A stretch of 64,000 bases of DNA. Source: FEN-1297 sp964618785 (GTDB lineage: Bacteria > Bacteroidota > Ignavibacteria > Ignavibacteriales > Ignavibacteriaceae). The first letter of the stretch is position 1. Every line of letters starts with the position of its first letter. Position numbers and translations under genes: made by a program. Shown in pieces: positions 45,200 through 54,013 of this stretch. Below the pieces are notes generated by a model, which was given only the letters and a program-made list of their open reading frames with translations, did no database searches and had not been told where the DNA came from. The DNA lies in the NCBI GenBank assembly GCA_964618785.1, contig CAZUCY010000002.1, positions 37,627 through 101,626 of the forward strand, read 5' to 3'.

Positions 45200-46306
45200 T
45201 TATCTTGTTTCTGCTGATTTAAGAACGGTTTCTGCATGAGTATCGCTGCATCCGCGCAGTTCTGCTTTAGGCACTCTGCCGCTTATTAAAAAGTATGTCC
45301 CTTTTCTTCCGCATCTACAGTCATCAATGCCTATAATTGTACCGAGGTCCTCCGTCAAGAGTGAATGTCCCGGATAGCTTTTCGGCAATATACTTATTGT
45401 TTGAATAACTCCGTTTTTTCCAACTGATAATGTACTCCAATCTTCAAAAGTTCTGGTTAATATCTCGGCGAAGTTAGGCGCATGCAGATAACCTTCTTCA
45501 CATTCCATAAAAATACTGCCGACTTGCTCAACCATTCCGTAAAAGTTATATACTCTTTTTATAGAAAGCTGATTAAATAACTCTTCCTTAAACTTCTCAT
45601 TTGTTACAGCCTGCTCTGTAAGCTTTTTCCAGCCGCCGCTGTGTATTAATACTGCCGAACTTAAATCAACTTTCTTTCCGATATCTTTTAATTTCTTGAA
45701 TAAATACTGCCAGACCATAAATGTGAAACCAAAGATTAAAATAGGTTCTGATTTATATTTTTCAACATACTCAATAAACTCATTTATCTTTAATTCCATA
45801 TTCTCATCTAGTGAAAAAAAATGATTCCTGCCGAAGTTGGATAGACCGATAAGTCCTGCTCCCCGTGCATTCATTGATGACTTATTTTTGATAGTTGCTT
45901 CAGTATCAATAATTATCATTGGCAGTCGTCTTTTGCCAATGTATGAAGTAATGATGGATGCAAGCGCTTTAACCTGTAAAAGGGAGGTTTCCCTGTTCAA
46001 TGCAATTCTTGAAACCTGTTGGTTTGTAGTCCCGCTTGATGTTAATAATTTCAGAACTTCACTGTCCGGTACACTTTGAATTTTTTGAGATTTGAACATT
46101 CTTACCGGGATGAAAGGAATATCTTCTATATTTTTAAAATCTTGACCCGAATTTATATTAAGATTATCAAGTATATTTTTATAAGGCTTGCAATTCGAGT
46201 AATGAAAATTAGTCAATGCACCTAATTCATTTAGGAGAAGCTTTCTCTTTTCTTCATTATTAATAGAATATTCCGGAAGTTCAAATAATTGGTCAATTGC
46301 GCTCAT
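45200..46306 (-). CDS. LuxE-like acyl-protein synthetase
   Basis: A 368-residue member of the LuxE family, which activates a carboxylic acid with ATP and transfers it to a Cys on itself and then to LuxC. The adenylation signature LLTSSGTTNQQVSRIALN, the middle block VYNFYGMVEQVGSIF and the hinge segment LTEDLGTIIGIDDCRCGRKG are visible. Near the C-terminus, ELRGCSD contains Cys353, which corresponds in place to the acylated Cys near the end of Photobacterium LuxE as I recall it. DDCRCGRKG adds a Cys pair. It stands 17 bases after the AMP ligase and 2 bases before LuxC. With an ACP in the same operon, the acyl donor could be an acyl-ACP rather than a free acid. Confidence 0.85.
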   Translation of the reverse strand: MSAIDQLFELPEYSINNEEKRKLLLNELGALTNFHYSNCKPYKNILDNLNINSGQDFKNIEDIPFIPVRMFKSQKIQSVPDSEVLKLLTSSGTTNQQVSRIALNRETSLLQVKALASIITSYIGKRRLPMIIIDTEATIKNKSSMNARGAGLIGLSNFGRNHFFSLDENMELKINEFIEYVEKYKSEPILIFGFTFMVWQYLFKKLKDIGKKVDLSSAVLIHSGGWKKLTEQAVTNEKFKEELFNQLSIKRVYNFYGMVEQVGSIFMECEEGYLHAPNFAEILTRTFEDWSTLSVGKNGVIQTISILPKSYPGHSLLTEDLGTIIGIDDCRCGRKGTYFLISGRVPKAELRGCSDTHAETVLKSAETR

Positions 46307-46323
46307 ACTTGCCTTACTCCGGT

Positions 46324-47772
46324 TTAATATCCCATCTTCTGAATTAACGTGTAATCTTTTTTACCCGATGCAGTTACAGGTATTGCATCGATACAATTTA
46401 AGAATAAAACAGAATGGTGAATTTTATAAGTATCTGTAACCTTTCTCTTTACATGCTCCAATATACCGCTATCATGTGACTGAATCAGTATTTTTAGCGA
46501 ATCATCACCACCATAACATGCTGTTGCAGCGCCAAATTGGTTCTCTATTAACTTTTCTATTTCATCAAGGTTTACGCGCAGACCAAACAGCTTGATAAAT
46601 CTTTTTAGTCTTCCTGTTATATAGTAAAAACCCTCGTCATCTTTATAAGCAAGGTCTCCCGTATGAAGAATGCCGTGTAATTCATCATCTTTCGAAAGAT
46701 CATCTTTTCTCTCGGCATATCCCATCATCACGTTTTTACCATAGTAAACAAGCTCGCCCTGAACTGAAGGAGATGTAATTTCATTTTCATCTGAAAAGAT
46801 TTTTATCCTGCCGTTAGGAATAGGAACACCTATCGAGCCAATCTTGTCGCCAAGCTTTTCATAAGGGACATATGAAATTCTTGCAGTCGCTTCAGTTTGA
46901 CCATACATTACAAAAAATCGAATTCCTTTTTTTACTGTTATTTCATAAAAATATTTTATAAATTCTTCACTTAACCTGCCGCCTGCCTGGGTCATAGTCT
47001 TTAATGACGGCAAATCCATTTTGTCAAATTTTAAACGTTGAAGCATTTGGTAATTATAAGGTACCCCGGAAAAGGAAGTACAATTATACCGGTTAAATGT
47101 ATTCCAGAATTCTCTCATCACCATAGATTTATTTGTGCAGACTATTTTTGCTCCCTTTAACAGATGACTATTAATAACAGATAACCCGAAAGAATAGTGC
47201 ATGGGCAAACTTGTAATCGGTGTTTCATCTCCCGTTATATCAAGATACTGGGATATAGCTTCGGCATTTGACTGTATATTTCCAAAAGTAAGTTTAACTA
47301 ATTTGGGACTGCCTGTGGTTCCTGATGTTGAGAGTAGCACTGCAAGGTCGGGATGGGGGGGAGTGCTGTCTAAATGATTTTTTGAAAGATGAATTGAATA
47401 CTTTTCATCTATTTCAACTTTATCATATCCGTGTGCTCTGATAAAAGAATCATTGAGAAATTCTGTGATATCATCAACGCTGAAAATGATTTCAGGCTTG
47501 TAAATATTGATTAAGCTTTGTTTAAGTCCGCTGTCCATTTTGGTATTCACAAGGAAAACTGCATTACCCGAACGAAGAGCAGAAAGATAAATTATTATGC
47601 TTTCAACTGAATTATCGCAGAAAGAGAAGATTAATTTTTTTGAGCCGAAATTAATGAAGGGATTGATTTTGACGCATTTGCTTTTAATCTCAGAGTAGGA
47701 AAATGTTCTCCCGGAAACATCATCAATTACAGCAGGTAAATCAGGCGCGGTATTTTCAAGGTTCCAGAACAT
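46324..47772 (-). CDS. AMP-dependent acyl ligase (acyl-CoA/acyl-ACP synthetase-like)
   Basis: An ANL superfamily adenylating enzyme: LLSTSGTTGSPKLVKLTFGN (P-loop-like A3), FVMYGQTEATARISYVP (A5), GILHTGDLAYKDDEGFYYITGR (A7/A8) and VTASGKKDYTLIQ with the catalytic Lys near the end (A10). At 482 residues it is compact. In place of the FDxS amino-binding block of amino acid enzymes it reads SLPMHYSFGLSV, which suggests a carboxylic acid without an alpha-amino group. Its ATG shares one base with the stop of the SDR (TAATG), so translation is coupled. Likely job: load an organic acid onto the adjacent ACP for reduction by the SDR, LuxE and LuxC. Confidence 0.87.
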   Translation of the reverse strand: MFWNLENTAPDLPAVIDDVSGRTFSYSEIKSKCVKINPFINFGSKKLIFSFCDNSVESIIIYLSALRSGNAVFLVNTKMDSGLKQSLINIYKPEIIFSVDDITEFLNDSFIRAHGYDKVEIDEKYSIHLSKNHLDSTPPHPDLAVLLSTSGTTGSPKLVKLTFGNIQSNAEAISQYLDITGDETPITSLPMHYSFGLSVINSHLLKGAKIVCTNKSMVMREFWNTFNRYNCTSFSGVPYNYQMLQRLKFDKMDLPSLKTMTQAGGRLSEEFIKYFYEITVKKGIRFFVMYGQTEATARISYVPYEKLGDKIGSIGVPIPNGRIKIFSDENEITSPSVQGELVYYGKNVMMGYAERKDDLSKDDELHGILHTGDLAYKDDEGFYYITGRLKRFIKLFGLRVNLDEIEKLIENQFGAATACYGGDDSLKILIQSHDSGILEHVKRKVTDTYKIHHSVLFLNCIDAIPVTASGKKDYTLIQKMGY

Positions 47773-48530
47773 TACATTATCATCCCGCCGTCAACCCCTA
47801 ATACCTGCCCGGTGATATATGAGGAATAATCAGAAGCTAAAAATAAGACTGCATTTGCTACGTCTTCCGGCTTGCCTATTCTTTTCATCTTAACCGAGTT
47901 TAGTCTTTCCTGGTATTTTTCAGGAGTTAAGCCTTTAATAAAATCAGTATCTATGAAACCGGGCGCAATTGCATTCACCCTTATATTCAAATGTGCAAGT
48001 TCTCTTGCAGCAGACAAGGTAATTCCTATAACAGCCGCTTTACTTCCTCCGTAAACCACCTGCCCTTCATTGCCGACTTTGCCCACTATTGAAGAAATGT
48101 TTATAATAGAGCCGGATTTATTTCTCATCATCAGTCTGGCGGCAAATTGTAAATTATAAATAATAGCGGTAGTATTGGTGCTGAAGGTATGCTCAACATT
48201 TTCTTTCCGTATCATACCCACTAAATTGTCTTCAAGTATACCGGCATTATTAACAAGTATATCAAGACGTTTGTATTTTTTAAAGATAGCATTATAACAA
48301 TTTTGCACCGCTTCAAAATTACCTGCATCAAACAAAAAAGCGTCCGTATCAACGTTAAATTCTTTTTTTAATTCCTCCCGCCTTTGATCCAGCAGTTCCT
48401 GGCTGTGAACGCCGTTTAATATAACCGAGGCTCCGTGCTGTGTAAGCAGTTTTGCTTCAGCCCAGCCCATACCGCGGGTTGAACCTGTTACAAAAGCTAC
48501 TTTCCCTTCTAACTTAAAACTTGAAGTCAT
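47772..48530 (-). CDS. 3-oxoacyl-ACP reductase-like SDR
   Basis: A classical SDR of 252 residues: FVTGSTRGMGWAEAKLL is the cofactor motif, LVNNAGILEDN the structural motif, INISSIVGKVGNEGQVVYGGSK carries Ser-Tyr-x3-Lys, and APGFIDTDF and ITGQVLGVDGGM complete the FabG pattern. It overlaps the ACP gene by 17 bases at its start and the AMP ligase by one base at its end, a strong sign of operon coupling. A reduction of a ketone on the ACP-bound acyl chain is likely. It could equally act on an aldehyde made by LuxC. Another SDR at 35052-35801 is a separate gene. Confidence 0.88.
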   Translation of the reverse strand: MTSSFKLEGKVAFVTGSTRGMGWAEAKLLTQHGASVILNGVHSQELLDQRREELKKEFNVDTDAFLFDAGNFEAVQNCYNAIFKKYKRLDILVNNAGILEDNLVGMIRKENVEHTFSTNTTAIIYNLQFAARLMMRNKSGSIINISSIVGKVGNEGQVVYGGSKAAVIGITLSAARELAHLNIRVNAIAPGFIDTDFIKGLTPEKYQERLNSVKMKRIGKPEDVANAVLFLASDYSSYITGQVLGVDGGMIM

Positions 48531-48750
48531 GTTTTTGCAAAATTTCCTTTGCTTTTTTAAAGCTGCTCATATCAATTACGTCATCGGAACCAAGCATAAT
48601 ATCAAATTCATTTTCAATGGATGCAACAAGAGAAAGATGAGCAATGGAATCCCATGATTTGTTTCCGTAACTTAAGTCGTCTTGAATTTCTTCCGGTGAA
48701 AGTTCGAGAGCTTCCGAAAAAGCTTTTTTTAATTTTTCAATATTGTCCAT
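48514..48750 (-). CDS. acyl carrier protein of the LuxC/LuxE operon
   Basis: A 78-residue carrier with SWDSIAHLSLVASIENEFDI, where the Ser accepts phosphopantetheine, and the four-helix ACP pattern. GGAGA precedes the ATG by six bases. It is the first gene of the minus-strand operon, and its 3-prime end overlaps the SDR by 17 bases. It differs clearly from the 77-residue ACP at 37703-37936, so the window encodes two specialised carriers. It probably holds the acyl intermediate while the AMP ligase, SDR, LuxE and LuxC act. Confidence 0.9.
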   Translation of the reverse strand: MDNIEKLKKAFSEALELSPEEIQDDLSYGNKSWDSIAHLSLVASIENEFDIMLGSDDVIDMSSFKKAKEILQKHDFKF

Positions 48751-48956
48751 TAATTCTCCAGATATTCTTAGTAGTTAATGATTCTAATTAACAAAAAAGA
48801 AACGATTTATTTAGTGAAAATACAAATAATAAATGAAAAATAAACTGGTCTTCGGCCCATGCTGCCATAACTAATATTGAAGAAACGATAGGGGGCATTA
48901 CTTATCTCATTGGGAATATTTTAAAATTTGAATTCCCCACTTCGCAACATTGCTAA

Positions 48957-49643
48957 TCAATCTAATTTTAGCATGGAAAACTTTTCTTTGTTCAATTCCA
49001 GGAGTACTTTAGTATCAAATGGAAAGAATTTAAATATTTCCGGGTTATCGACGTGTTTTTCTTCTACTATTTTAAATCCAAGTTTTAAATGTACATTGAG
49101 AGATTTATAATTTGCTTTGAACAAAGCAACCTGCGCTTTTTCAATTTCATCGTGTTCTTTCATATTCCTCAAAATATTTTCCTTAATTAACCGTGTAAAC
49201 ACACCTTGCCTTCTGTATTGTTTGCGTGTATAATCATGTTCAAGTTGAAGAGTGCCGGGTTCCCGGTTCATAGTGAGTCCTTTTACAATACTTGCATTCT
49301 TACTTATTTGTCTCATTTTGTCTTTGTCTAAGTAGGGAAATAATATGGTCGTCTTGATAACACCGCTGGGTACTCCTTCGGCGGCTTCTATCCATGAACC
49401 CATCGCACCGATATATTCGCCGCCTTTTTCTGCTAGGATAAAACCTGATAGATAATAATCATAATTTGGAACATTTTCAAGAAGAACTTTTCTGATAATT
49501 TCTTTAAATCTTTCTTCGCTTAAACCAAAAACGTTGCAAGAACTGATTACATCGGAACTACTCTTTTCAGATTCAACAATTGCTTCTATAATGAAATCAA
49601 CATCGTCAAATGTCGCCTGTCTTACGTTTATATTTTCAATCAT
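48957..49643 (-). CDS. GNAT acetyltransferase, tandem copy 1
   Basis: A 228-residue GNAT protein. INVRQATFDDVDFIIEAI is the N-terminal strand-helix, and YRRQGVFTRLIKENIL is the acetyl-CoA motif (R-x-x-G-x form). FKANYKSLNVHLKLGFKIVEEK is the usual C-terminal part. It is about three-quarters identical by eye to the next gene upstream (49693-50373), with the same layout and a matching AAAAGGAG / TTAATG start region, so the two arose by tandem duplication. A small amine, amino sugar or aminoacyl group is the likely acceptor. Its position between the LuxC/LuxE operon and two adenylation genes suggests a decoration pathway, but the substrate is not readable. Confidence 0.82.
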   Translation of the reverse strand: MIENINVRQATFDDVDFIIEAIVESEKSSSDVISSCNVFGLSEERFKEIIRKVLLENVPNYDYYLSGFILAEKGGEYIGAMGSWIEAAEGVPSGVIKTTILFPYLDKDKMRQISKNASIVKGLTMNREPGTLQLEHDYTRKQYRRQGVFTRLIKENILRNMKEHDEIEKAQVALFKANYKSLNVHLKLGFKIVEEKHVDNPEIFKFFPFDTKVLLELNKEKFSMLKLD

Positions 49644-49692
49644 TAATACTCCTTTTACCTATAACCGTATTTGATGTGCATTAATTTCATTA

Positions 49693-50373
49693 TTATTTCA
49701 GCATGGAAATTTTTTCTTTGTTTAATTCCACAAGCACTTTTGTATCAAACGGGAAGAATTTAAATATTTCAGGGTCATCAACATGCTTTTCTTCAACTAC
49801 TTTGAAGCCAAACTTTATATGCGCATCGAAGGATTTGTAATTTGCTTTGAACAAAGCGCCCTGCACTTTTTCAATCTCATTGTGCTCTTTCTTATTTCTT
49901 AAAATATTTTCCTTAATTAACCGCGTAAACACGCCTTGCCTTCTGAAAGGTTCCCGTGTATAACCATGTTCAAGCTGAAGCGCGCCCGGTCCCCGGCTCA
50001 TATTAAGCCCTTTTACCACCTTTGTGTTCTTACTTATTTCTTTCATTTTGTCCTTATCTAAGTAAGGAAGTAAGATAGTTGCTTTAATTATACCGCTTGG
50101 TGTATCATCGGCAGCTTCCAGCCATGAACCCAGCGCACCAATATATTCGCCGTCTTTTTCTCCGATCATAAAACCTGAAAGATAATAATTATAATTGGGA
50201 AGATTTTCATAAAGCACTTTGCGCATAATTTCTTTGAACTTTTCTTCAGTTAAACCAAAAACATTGCAAGAACTGATTACATTAGAACTACTCTTTTCAG
50301 ATTCGATAATTGCTTCGATAATAAAATCCATATCATCTAAAGCCGCTTGTCTTACATTTAAATTTTCAATCAT
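49693..50373 (-). CDS. GNAT acetyltransferase, tandem copy 2
   Basis: A 226-residue paralogue of the gene downstream. Conserved parts include SSCNVFGL, LPNYNYYLSGFMIGE, LLPYLDKDKM, FRRQGVFTRLIKENIL and HVDDPEIFKFFPFDTKVL. Differences are concentrated in the middle (AAEGVPSG against AADDTPSG) and in the Asn/Asp residues around VISSCN. Both copies keep the acetyl-CoA motif, so neither looks dead. Its ribosome site is weaker (AAAAAGAG against AAAAGGAG). A 138-base gap separates it from the adenylation enzyme upstream. The conserved FGLxEExFKEI segment after SSCNV may bind the acceptor, since it is outside the usual GNAT core. Confidence 0.82.
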   Translation of the reverse strand: MIENLNVRQAALDDMDFIIEAIIESEKSSSNVISSCNVFGLTEEKFKEIMRKVLYENLPNYNYYLSGFMIGEKDGEYIGALGSWLEAADDTPSGIIKATILLPYLDKDKMKEISKNTKVVKGLNMSRGPGALQLEHGYTREPFRRQGVFTRLIKENILRNKKEHNEIEKVQGALFKANYKSFDAHIKFGFKVVEEKHVDDPEIFKFFPFDTKVLVELNKEKISMLK

Positions 50374-50511
50374 TAATAACTCTTTTTAATTTAAATAGTT
50401 ATTTATCTTAAATTCATGCAGTGCTAAATTTATTCCGCTATGAGTGAATAATACTAAATAAAATAATACATTTAAAAAAATATACGATATTTAATTTATT
50501 TCCAACTTACC

Positions 50512-52059
50512 TTATTCTAAATTGTGTCGCAAATCTCGACCTTTCTTTGTCAGCTCATTCCTGTCAATCTTTCCGTTAGCATTTAGCGGGAAATAAGGTA
50601 TACTGGTAATTTGAGAAGGAACCATGTATTCAGGTAATTTATTTCTCAAATGATTTTTAATATCAGATACATCACCGTTATAATTTTCAACAAACAAATG
50701 AATCTGCATTGTGCCGAAATTATTTTTATATGCGATAGCAACAACATTAATTGTTTTTAGATACTCGCGTGCAAAATGTTCAATTTCTCCAAGTTCAACC
50801 CTGAACCCGTAGATTTTAATTTGATAATCCTTCCTTCCACAGTACATAAAATCATTCTGCTCATCCTTAAAAGCCACATCGCCGGTTTTATAAAATATTT
50901 TTTCTTCGCCGTTAACCTTATTGATGAAAAATGCTTTCTTATTTTTCTCCGGGTTATTTAAATAACCCTCGGTTAATTGATACCCTGCAAGGCATAATTC
51001 ACCTTTTTCGTTTTCCGGAAGAACTTTATTTTCATCATCAATAACAATTGCCTCCATATTTTCCATCGGTTTACCGATGGAAACTATTTCTGTATAAACT
51101 TTGTTCTTGGAATTATCTCTGCTCCAATTGTAAACAAGACAAAAAATTGTTGCTTCCGTTGGACCGTACACATTTTGTATAAGTGCATTAGGAACGCATT
51201 CGTTCCACTCGTTTAGTATATCTGCCTGTAAAGCTTCACCGCAAAATAAAGAATAACGCATTTTCTCCAAACGAATTTCATTAAAGAACGGACGCAGACA
51301 AGATAGTATGGATGGTACCATTAATGCAAAAGTAATTTTATGCTCTTGCAGAATACTGTATATGTTTATGTACTTTATTCCTTCTTCGGGTACAGTATAA
51401 ACACAGCTCCCTTTGGTAAGTGGAATCATGTAACACATAATCGAGAGGTCAAACAGAAGAGTAAACGATTGCAGGAATCTGTCATTCTCATCAATTTCAT
51501 AACCGAGAGCAAAGAATGCATCCATGAAAGAATTTACATTCTTATTCGAAATTGGAACTGCTTTAGGAACTCCCGTACTGCCAGATGTAAACAATATGTA
51601 AACAGCATTATCAGGTTTAATTTTAGGCGGCGTTAAATTTATTATGCCATGATTTGATTTTAGAAGTTCTTTTGTGTTTATAAATTTAACATTGGTAAAC
51701 TCTTTCTCCATTTTACTAATATTATCGTCCTGTCTGCTTGTAAGTATAATGCTTATTTCTGCCATATTTATAGCCAGTGAATTCCTATCAATAGGATTGG
51801 TAGAATTAATAGGCACAAATGTTAAACCTGAGAACATTATCGCATAAATTGAAGCATAGGTTTCAATATCATCAAAAGAGATAATACCGACAGTTAAAGG
51901 AATTTCAGAAGTAATTTGAGAATTATTGTCTATAAAGGATCTTATTCCGGAAATAATTTTTGCAAATTCAAAGTAAGTATAAAAATTATTATTTATGCAG
52001 AAAGCGTTCCTCCCTGGAAATTTTTCAACGCATTTCTGAAATCTGTTTAATATGTCCAT
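50512..52059 (-). CDS. stand-alone amino acid adenylation enzyme (DltA-like), copy 1
   Basis: An NRPS-type adenylation protein of 515 residues without a carrier or condensation domain. YILFTSGSTGVPKAVPISNKN is A3, LLFDLSIMCYMIPL is A4, VYGPTEATIFCLVY is A5, FYKTGDVAF is A7 and NANGKIDRNEL is A10 with the catalytic Lys. The Asp of FDLS is the one that binds the substrate alpha-amino group in amino acid-specific enzymes, so an amino acid is expected. Size and layout match DltA, which loads D-alanine on a carrier. The likely carriers are the small ACPs at 37703 or 48514. It is a diverged paralogue of the gene at 52487-54013. Amino acid specificity cannot be read with confidence. Confidence 0.87.
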   Translation of the reverse strand: MDILNRFQKCVEKFPGRNAFCINNNFYTYFEFAKIISGIRSFIDNNSQITSEIPLTVGIISFDDIETYASIYAIMFSGLTFVPINSTNPIDRNSLAINMAEISIILTSRQDDNISKMEKEFTNVKFINTKELLKSNHGIINLTPPKIKPDNAVYILFTSGSTGVPKAVPISNKNVNSFMDAFFALGYEIDENDRFLQSFTLLFDLSIMCYMIPLTKGSCVYTVPEEGIKYINIYSILQEHKITFALMVPSILSCLRPFFNEIRLEKMRYSLFCGEALQADILNEWNECVPNALIQNVYGPTEATIFCLVYNWSRDNSKNKVYTEIVSIGKPMENMEAIVIDDENKVLPENEKGELCLAGYQLTEGYLNNPEKNKKAFFINKVNGEEKIFYKTGDVAFKDEQNDFMYCGRKDYQIKIYGFRVELGEIEHFAREYLKTINVVAIAYKNNFGTMQIHLFVENYNGDVSDIKNHLRNKLPEYMVPSQITSIPYFPLNANGKIDRNELTKKGRDLRHNLE

Positions 52060-52486
52060 ACTTTCTATTGAGATTTCTTTGTTGTGAGTTTATAAAACTT
52101 AATTAAATAATGGACTAAAAATAAAATAGGAGATATTTAATCTATTATCAACTAATCTTTGCAAAATTATTTTGCGAAACCGCCTTGAAAGGAATATTGC
52201 AAAACAAAATTTCTTCCGTAGCAGGATTTTGCATAGCTAAAAGTATTTTAGCTAGTCCCAACTTATTCAATAGTAGTAGCAGTGCCAAAATCTGAGCAAT
52301 TTTAATTACTCTGAAGAAGCGGACTGACCTTTGGAAAATGACATGGCTTTGAAAACAAAAATGGAATTCTAAAACACTCCCTGCTGCGAATCACGCCTGC
52401 TTGAATGGATGCAGGCGCTGTTTCGCGTTTAGAAAGATTAAAGTTAATAGTCAAATTAGCATATTGTTTATTAATATTTTATAAGA
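52060..52486. other. intergenic region between the two adenylation genes
   Basis: No gene was supported. It holds the inverted repeat at 52386-52426 and a partial match to a dispersed repeat. The break in the otherwise same-strand series suggests that the upstream adenylation gene may be a separate transcript. Confidence 0.35.
52386..52426. repeat. GC-rich interrupted inverted repeat
   Basis: GCGAA (52386) and CGCCTGC (52394-52400) pair with GCAGGCG (52411-52417) and TTCGC (52422-52426), giving a 7-bp inner stem, small internal loops and a 5-bp outer stem around a 10-base loop. It stands out from the AT-rich surroundings between the two adenylation genes. GTAGCAGTGCCAAAA (52276-52290), just upstream, resembles the TGGCTRTGCCAAA repeat seen elsewhere. 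Confidence 0.45.
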
Positions 52487-54013
52487 TTAATTATACTGTA
52501 ACTGCAAATCCTGTCCCATCATTGCCAGCTCTTTCCTGTTAATCTTTCCGTTAGCATTTAACGGGAAAAAAGGAATGCTGGTGATTTGAGAAGGAACCAT
52601 GTATCCCGGAATTTTGGTCTTCAAATGATTCTCTACATCCGATACATCGCCGTAATAATTTTCAATAAACAAAAGAATCTGCATGGTGCCGAAGTTATTT
52701 TTATATGCAGCTGCCACAACATTAATTGTTTTTAAATACTCGCGTGCATGATGTTCAATTTCTCCAAGTTCAATGCGGAAGCCCTGAATTTTTATCTGGT
52801 TATCAATTCTGCCGGCGAACATAAAATCTCCTTCCTCATCGCGGAAGGCAAGGTCGCCCGTCTTGTAAAAAATTTCTTCTTTACCGTTGATTGTGGCTTT
52901 GAAAAATGTTTTTGCATTCTTTTCATCGTCTTTCCAGTAGCCTGGAGTTAATTGTATGCCTGACAGACACAGCTCGCCTTTCTCTCCAAGATCAAGTATT
53001 TTCTGATTTTCATCAATGACAACCGCATTCATGTTTGCCATCGGTTTGCCTATACATACTCCGTCGTTAAATGATTTCGTTTGAGAAATTTCTTTTTCCC
53101 ATTGGTACGTTAAGCAGAATACTGTGGCTTCAGTAGGACCGTAGGCATTAATTATTTTGGCATTCGGAGTGCAGTTACTCCACCCTTCTGCAATATCATT
53201 AAGAAGTGTTTCCCCGCAGAAAAGCGAGTACCGCATTTTCTCTAATTTTATTTCATCGAAGTAAGGCTTTAAATATGAAAGCGCCGAAGGCACCAGGCAT
53301 GCAAATGTAATTTCATGCTCCTCCATTACCATATAAACATTCGCAAACTTTATGCCTTCCGAAGGAACTGTATAAACGCATGCGCCTGCACATAAAGGTA
53401 CGGTATAACAAATAACCGAAAAATCAAATGTTAACTCAAACATCTGCAGAAACCTGTCGTTTTCATTAACATTATAACCTAGCTCAATAAATGCATCAAC
53501 AAATGAACTTAAATTCTTTCTTGTAATCGGAACGCCTTTAGGAACTCCCGTACTGCCCGACGTAAAAAGCAGGTAGGCAATTTCGTTCTCATCTATTTCG
53601 GGTGGAGTCAGGTTTATTGGAACATTCAGCAAATCTGCAATACTTACGACCTTTGCGCCGTTGGTACTGGCAATTGCTTCAATTGATTCATCTGTTTGTC
53701 TGCAAAGTATGGTTTTAATTCCCGTTTGTTGAAGTATGGAAGCATTACGGCTTAAAGGATTTTCCGGCTTAATTGGTACATAGCCGTAACCCGCAAAAAG
53801 ACAACCGTAAATTGCGGAGTAAGTTTCTATATCGGATGCCTGCCTTGCAATAAGTCCGATTAACTTTTCGCCTCTGCTGCAATGCGATTCTAAGTATGCT
53901 CTTATATTCGATGTAATTTGTGCAAATTCTGAATATGTGTAATAACTGCCGTTAATATTAAATGCATTCCTACTTGGGAATTTTAAGTATGATTTCTGAA
54001 CTTTATCAAGCAT
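52487..54013 (-). CDS. stand-alone amino acid adenylation enzyme (DltA-like), copy 2
   Basis: A 508-residue adenylation protein, paralogue of 50512-52059. Motifs: YLLFTSGSTGVPKGVPITRKN (A3), LTFDFSVICYTVPL (A4, amino-binding Asp kept), NAYGPTEATVFCLTY (A5), YKTGDLAFRDEEGDFMFAGR (A7/A8) and NANGKINRKEL (A10). No carrier domain is fused. AGGAGAT precedes the ATG. The pocket residues differ from copy 1 in several places (FELTFDFSV against FTLLFDLSI; FCGETLLND against FCGEALQAD), so the two may select different amino acids. Together with the ACP, MBOAT and SGNH genes it completes the set of activities in a D-alanylation-like system, though the genes are not adjacent to those. Confidence 0.87.
   Translation of the reverse strand: MLDKVQKSYLKFPSRNAFNINGSYYTYSEFAQITSNIRAYLESHCSRGEKLIGLIARQASDIETYSAIYGCLFAGYGYVPIKPENPLSRNASILQQTGIKTILCRQTDESIEAIASTNGAKVVSIADLLNVPINLTPPEIDENEIAYLLFTSGSTGVPKGVPITRKNLSSFVDAFIELGYNVNENDRFLQMFELTFDFSVICYTVPLCAGACVYTVPSEGIKFANVYMVMEEHEITFACLVPSALSYLKPYFDEIKLEKMRYSLFCGETLLNDIAEGWSNCTPNAKIINAYGPTEATVFCLTYQWEKEISQTKSFNDGVCIGKPMANMNAVVIDENQKILDLGEKGELCLSGIQLTPGYWKDDEKNAKTFFKATINGKEEIFYKTGDLAFRDEEGDFMFAGRIDNQIKIQGFRIELGEIEHHAREYLKTINVVAAAYKNNFGTMQILLFIENYYGDVSDVENHLKTKIPGYMVPSQITSIPFFPLNANGKINRKELAMMGQDLQLQYN

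Noticed and set aside
43953..48750. Bioluminescence (lux) operon
   Set aside because: LuxC and LuxE homologues are present, but there is no luxA/luxB and the other genes point to acyl chemistry on an ACP.
50512..54013. Nonribosomal peptide synthetase cluster
   Set aside because: There are adenylation proteins but no condensation, thioesterase or fused carrier domains, so no peptide assembly line is visible.
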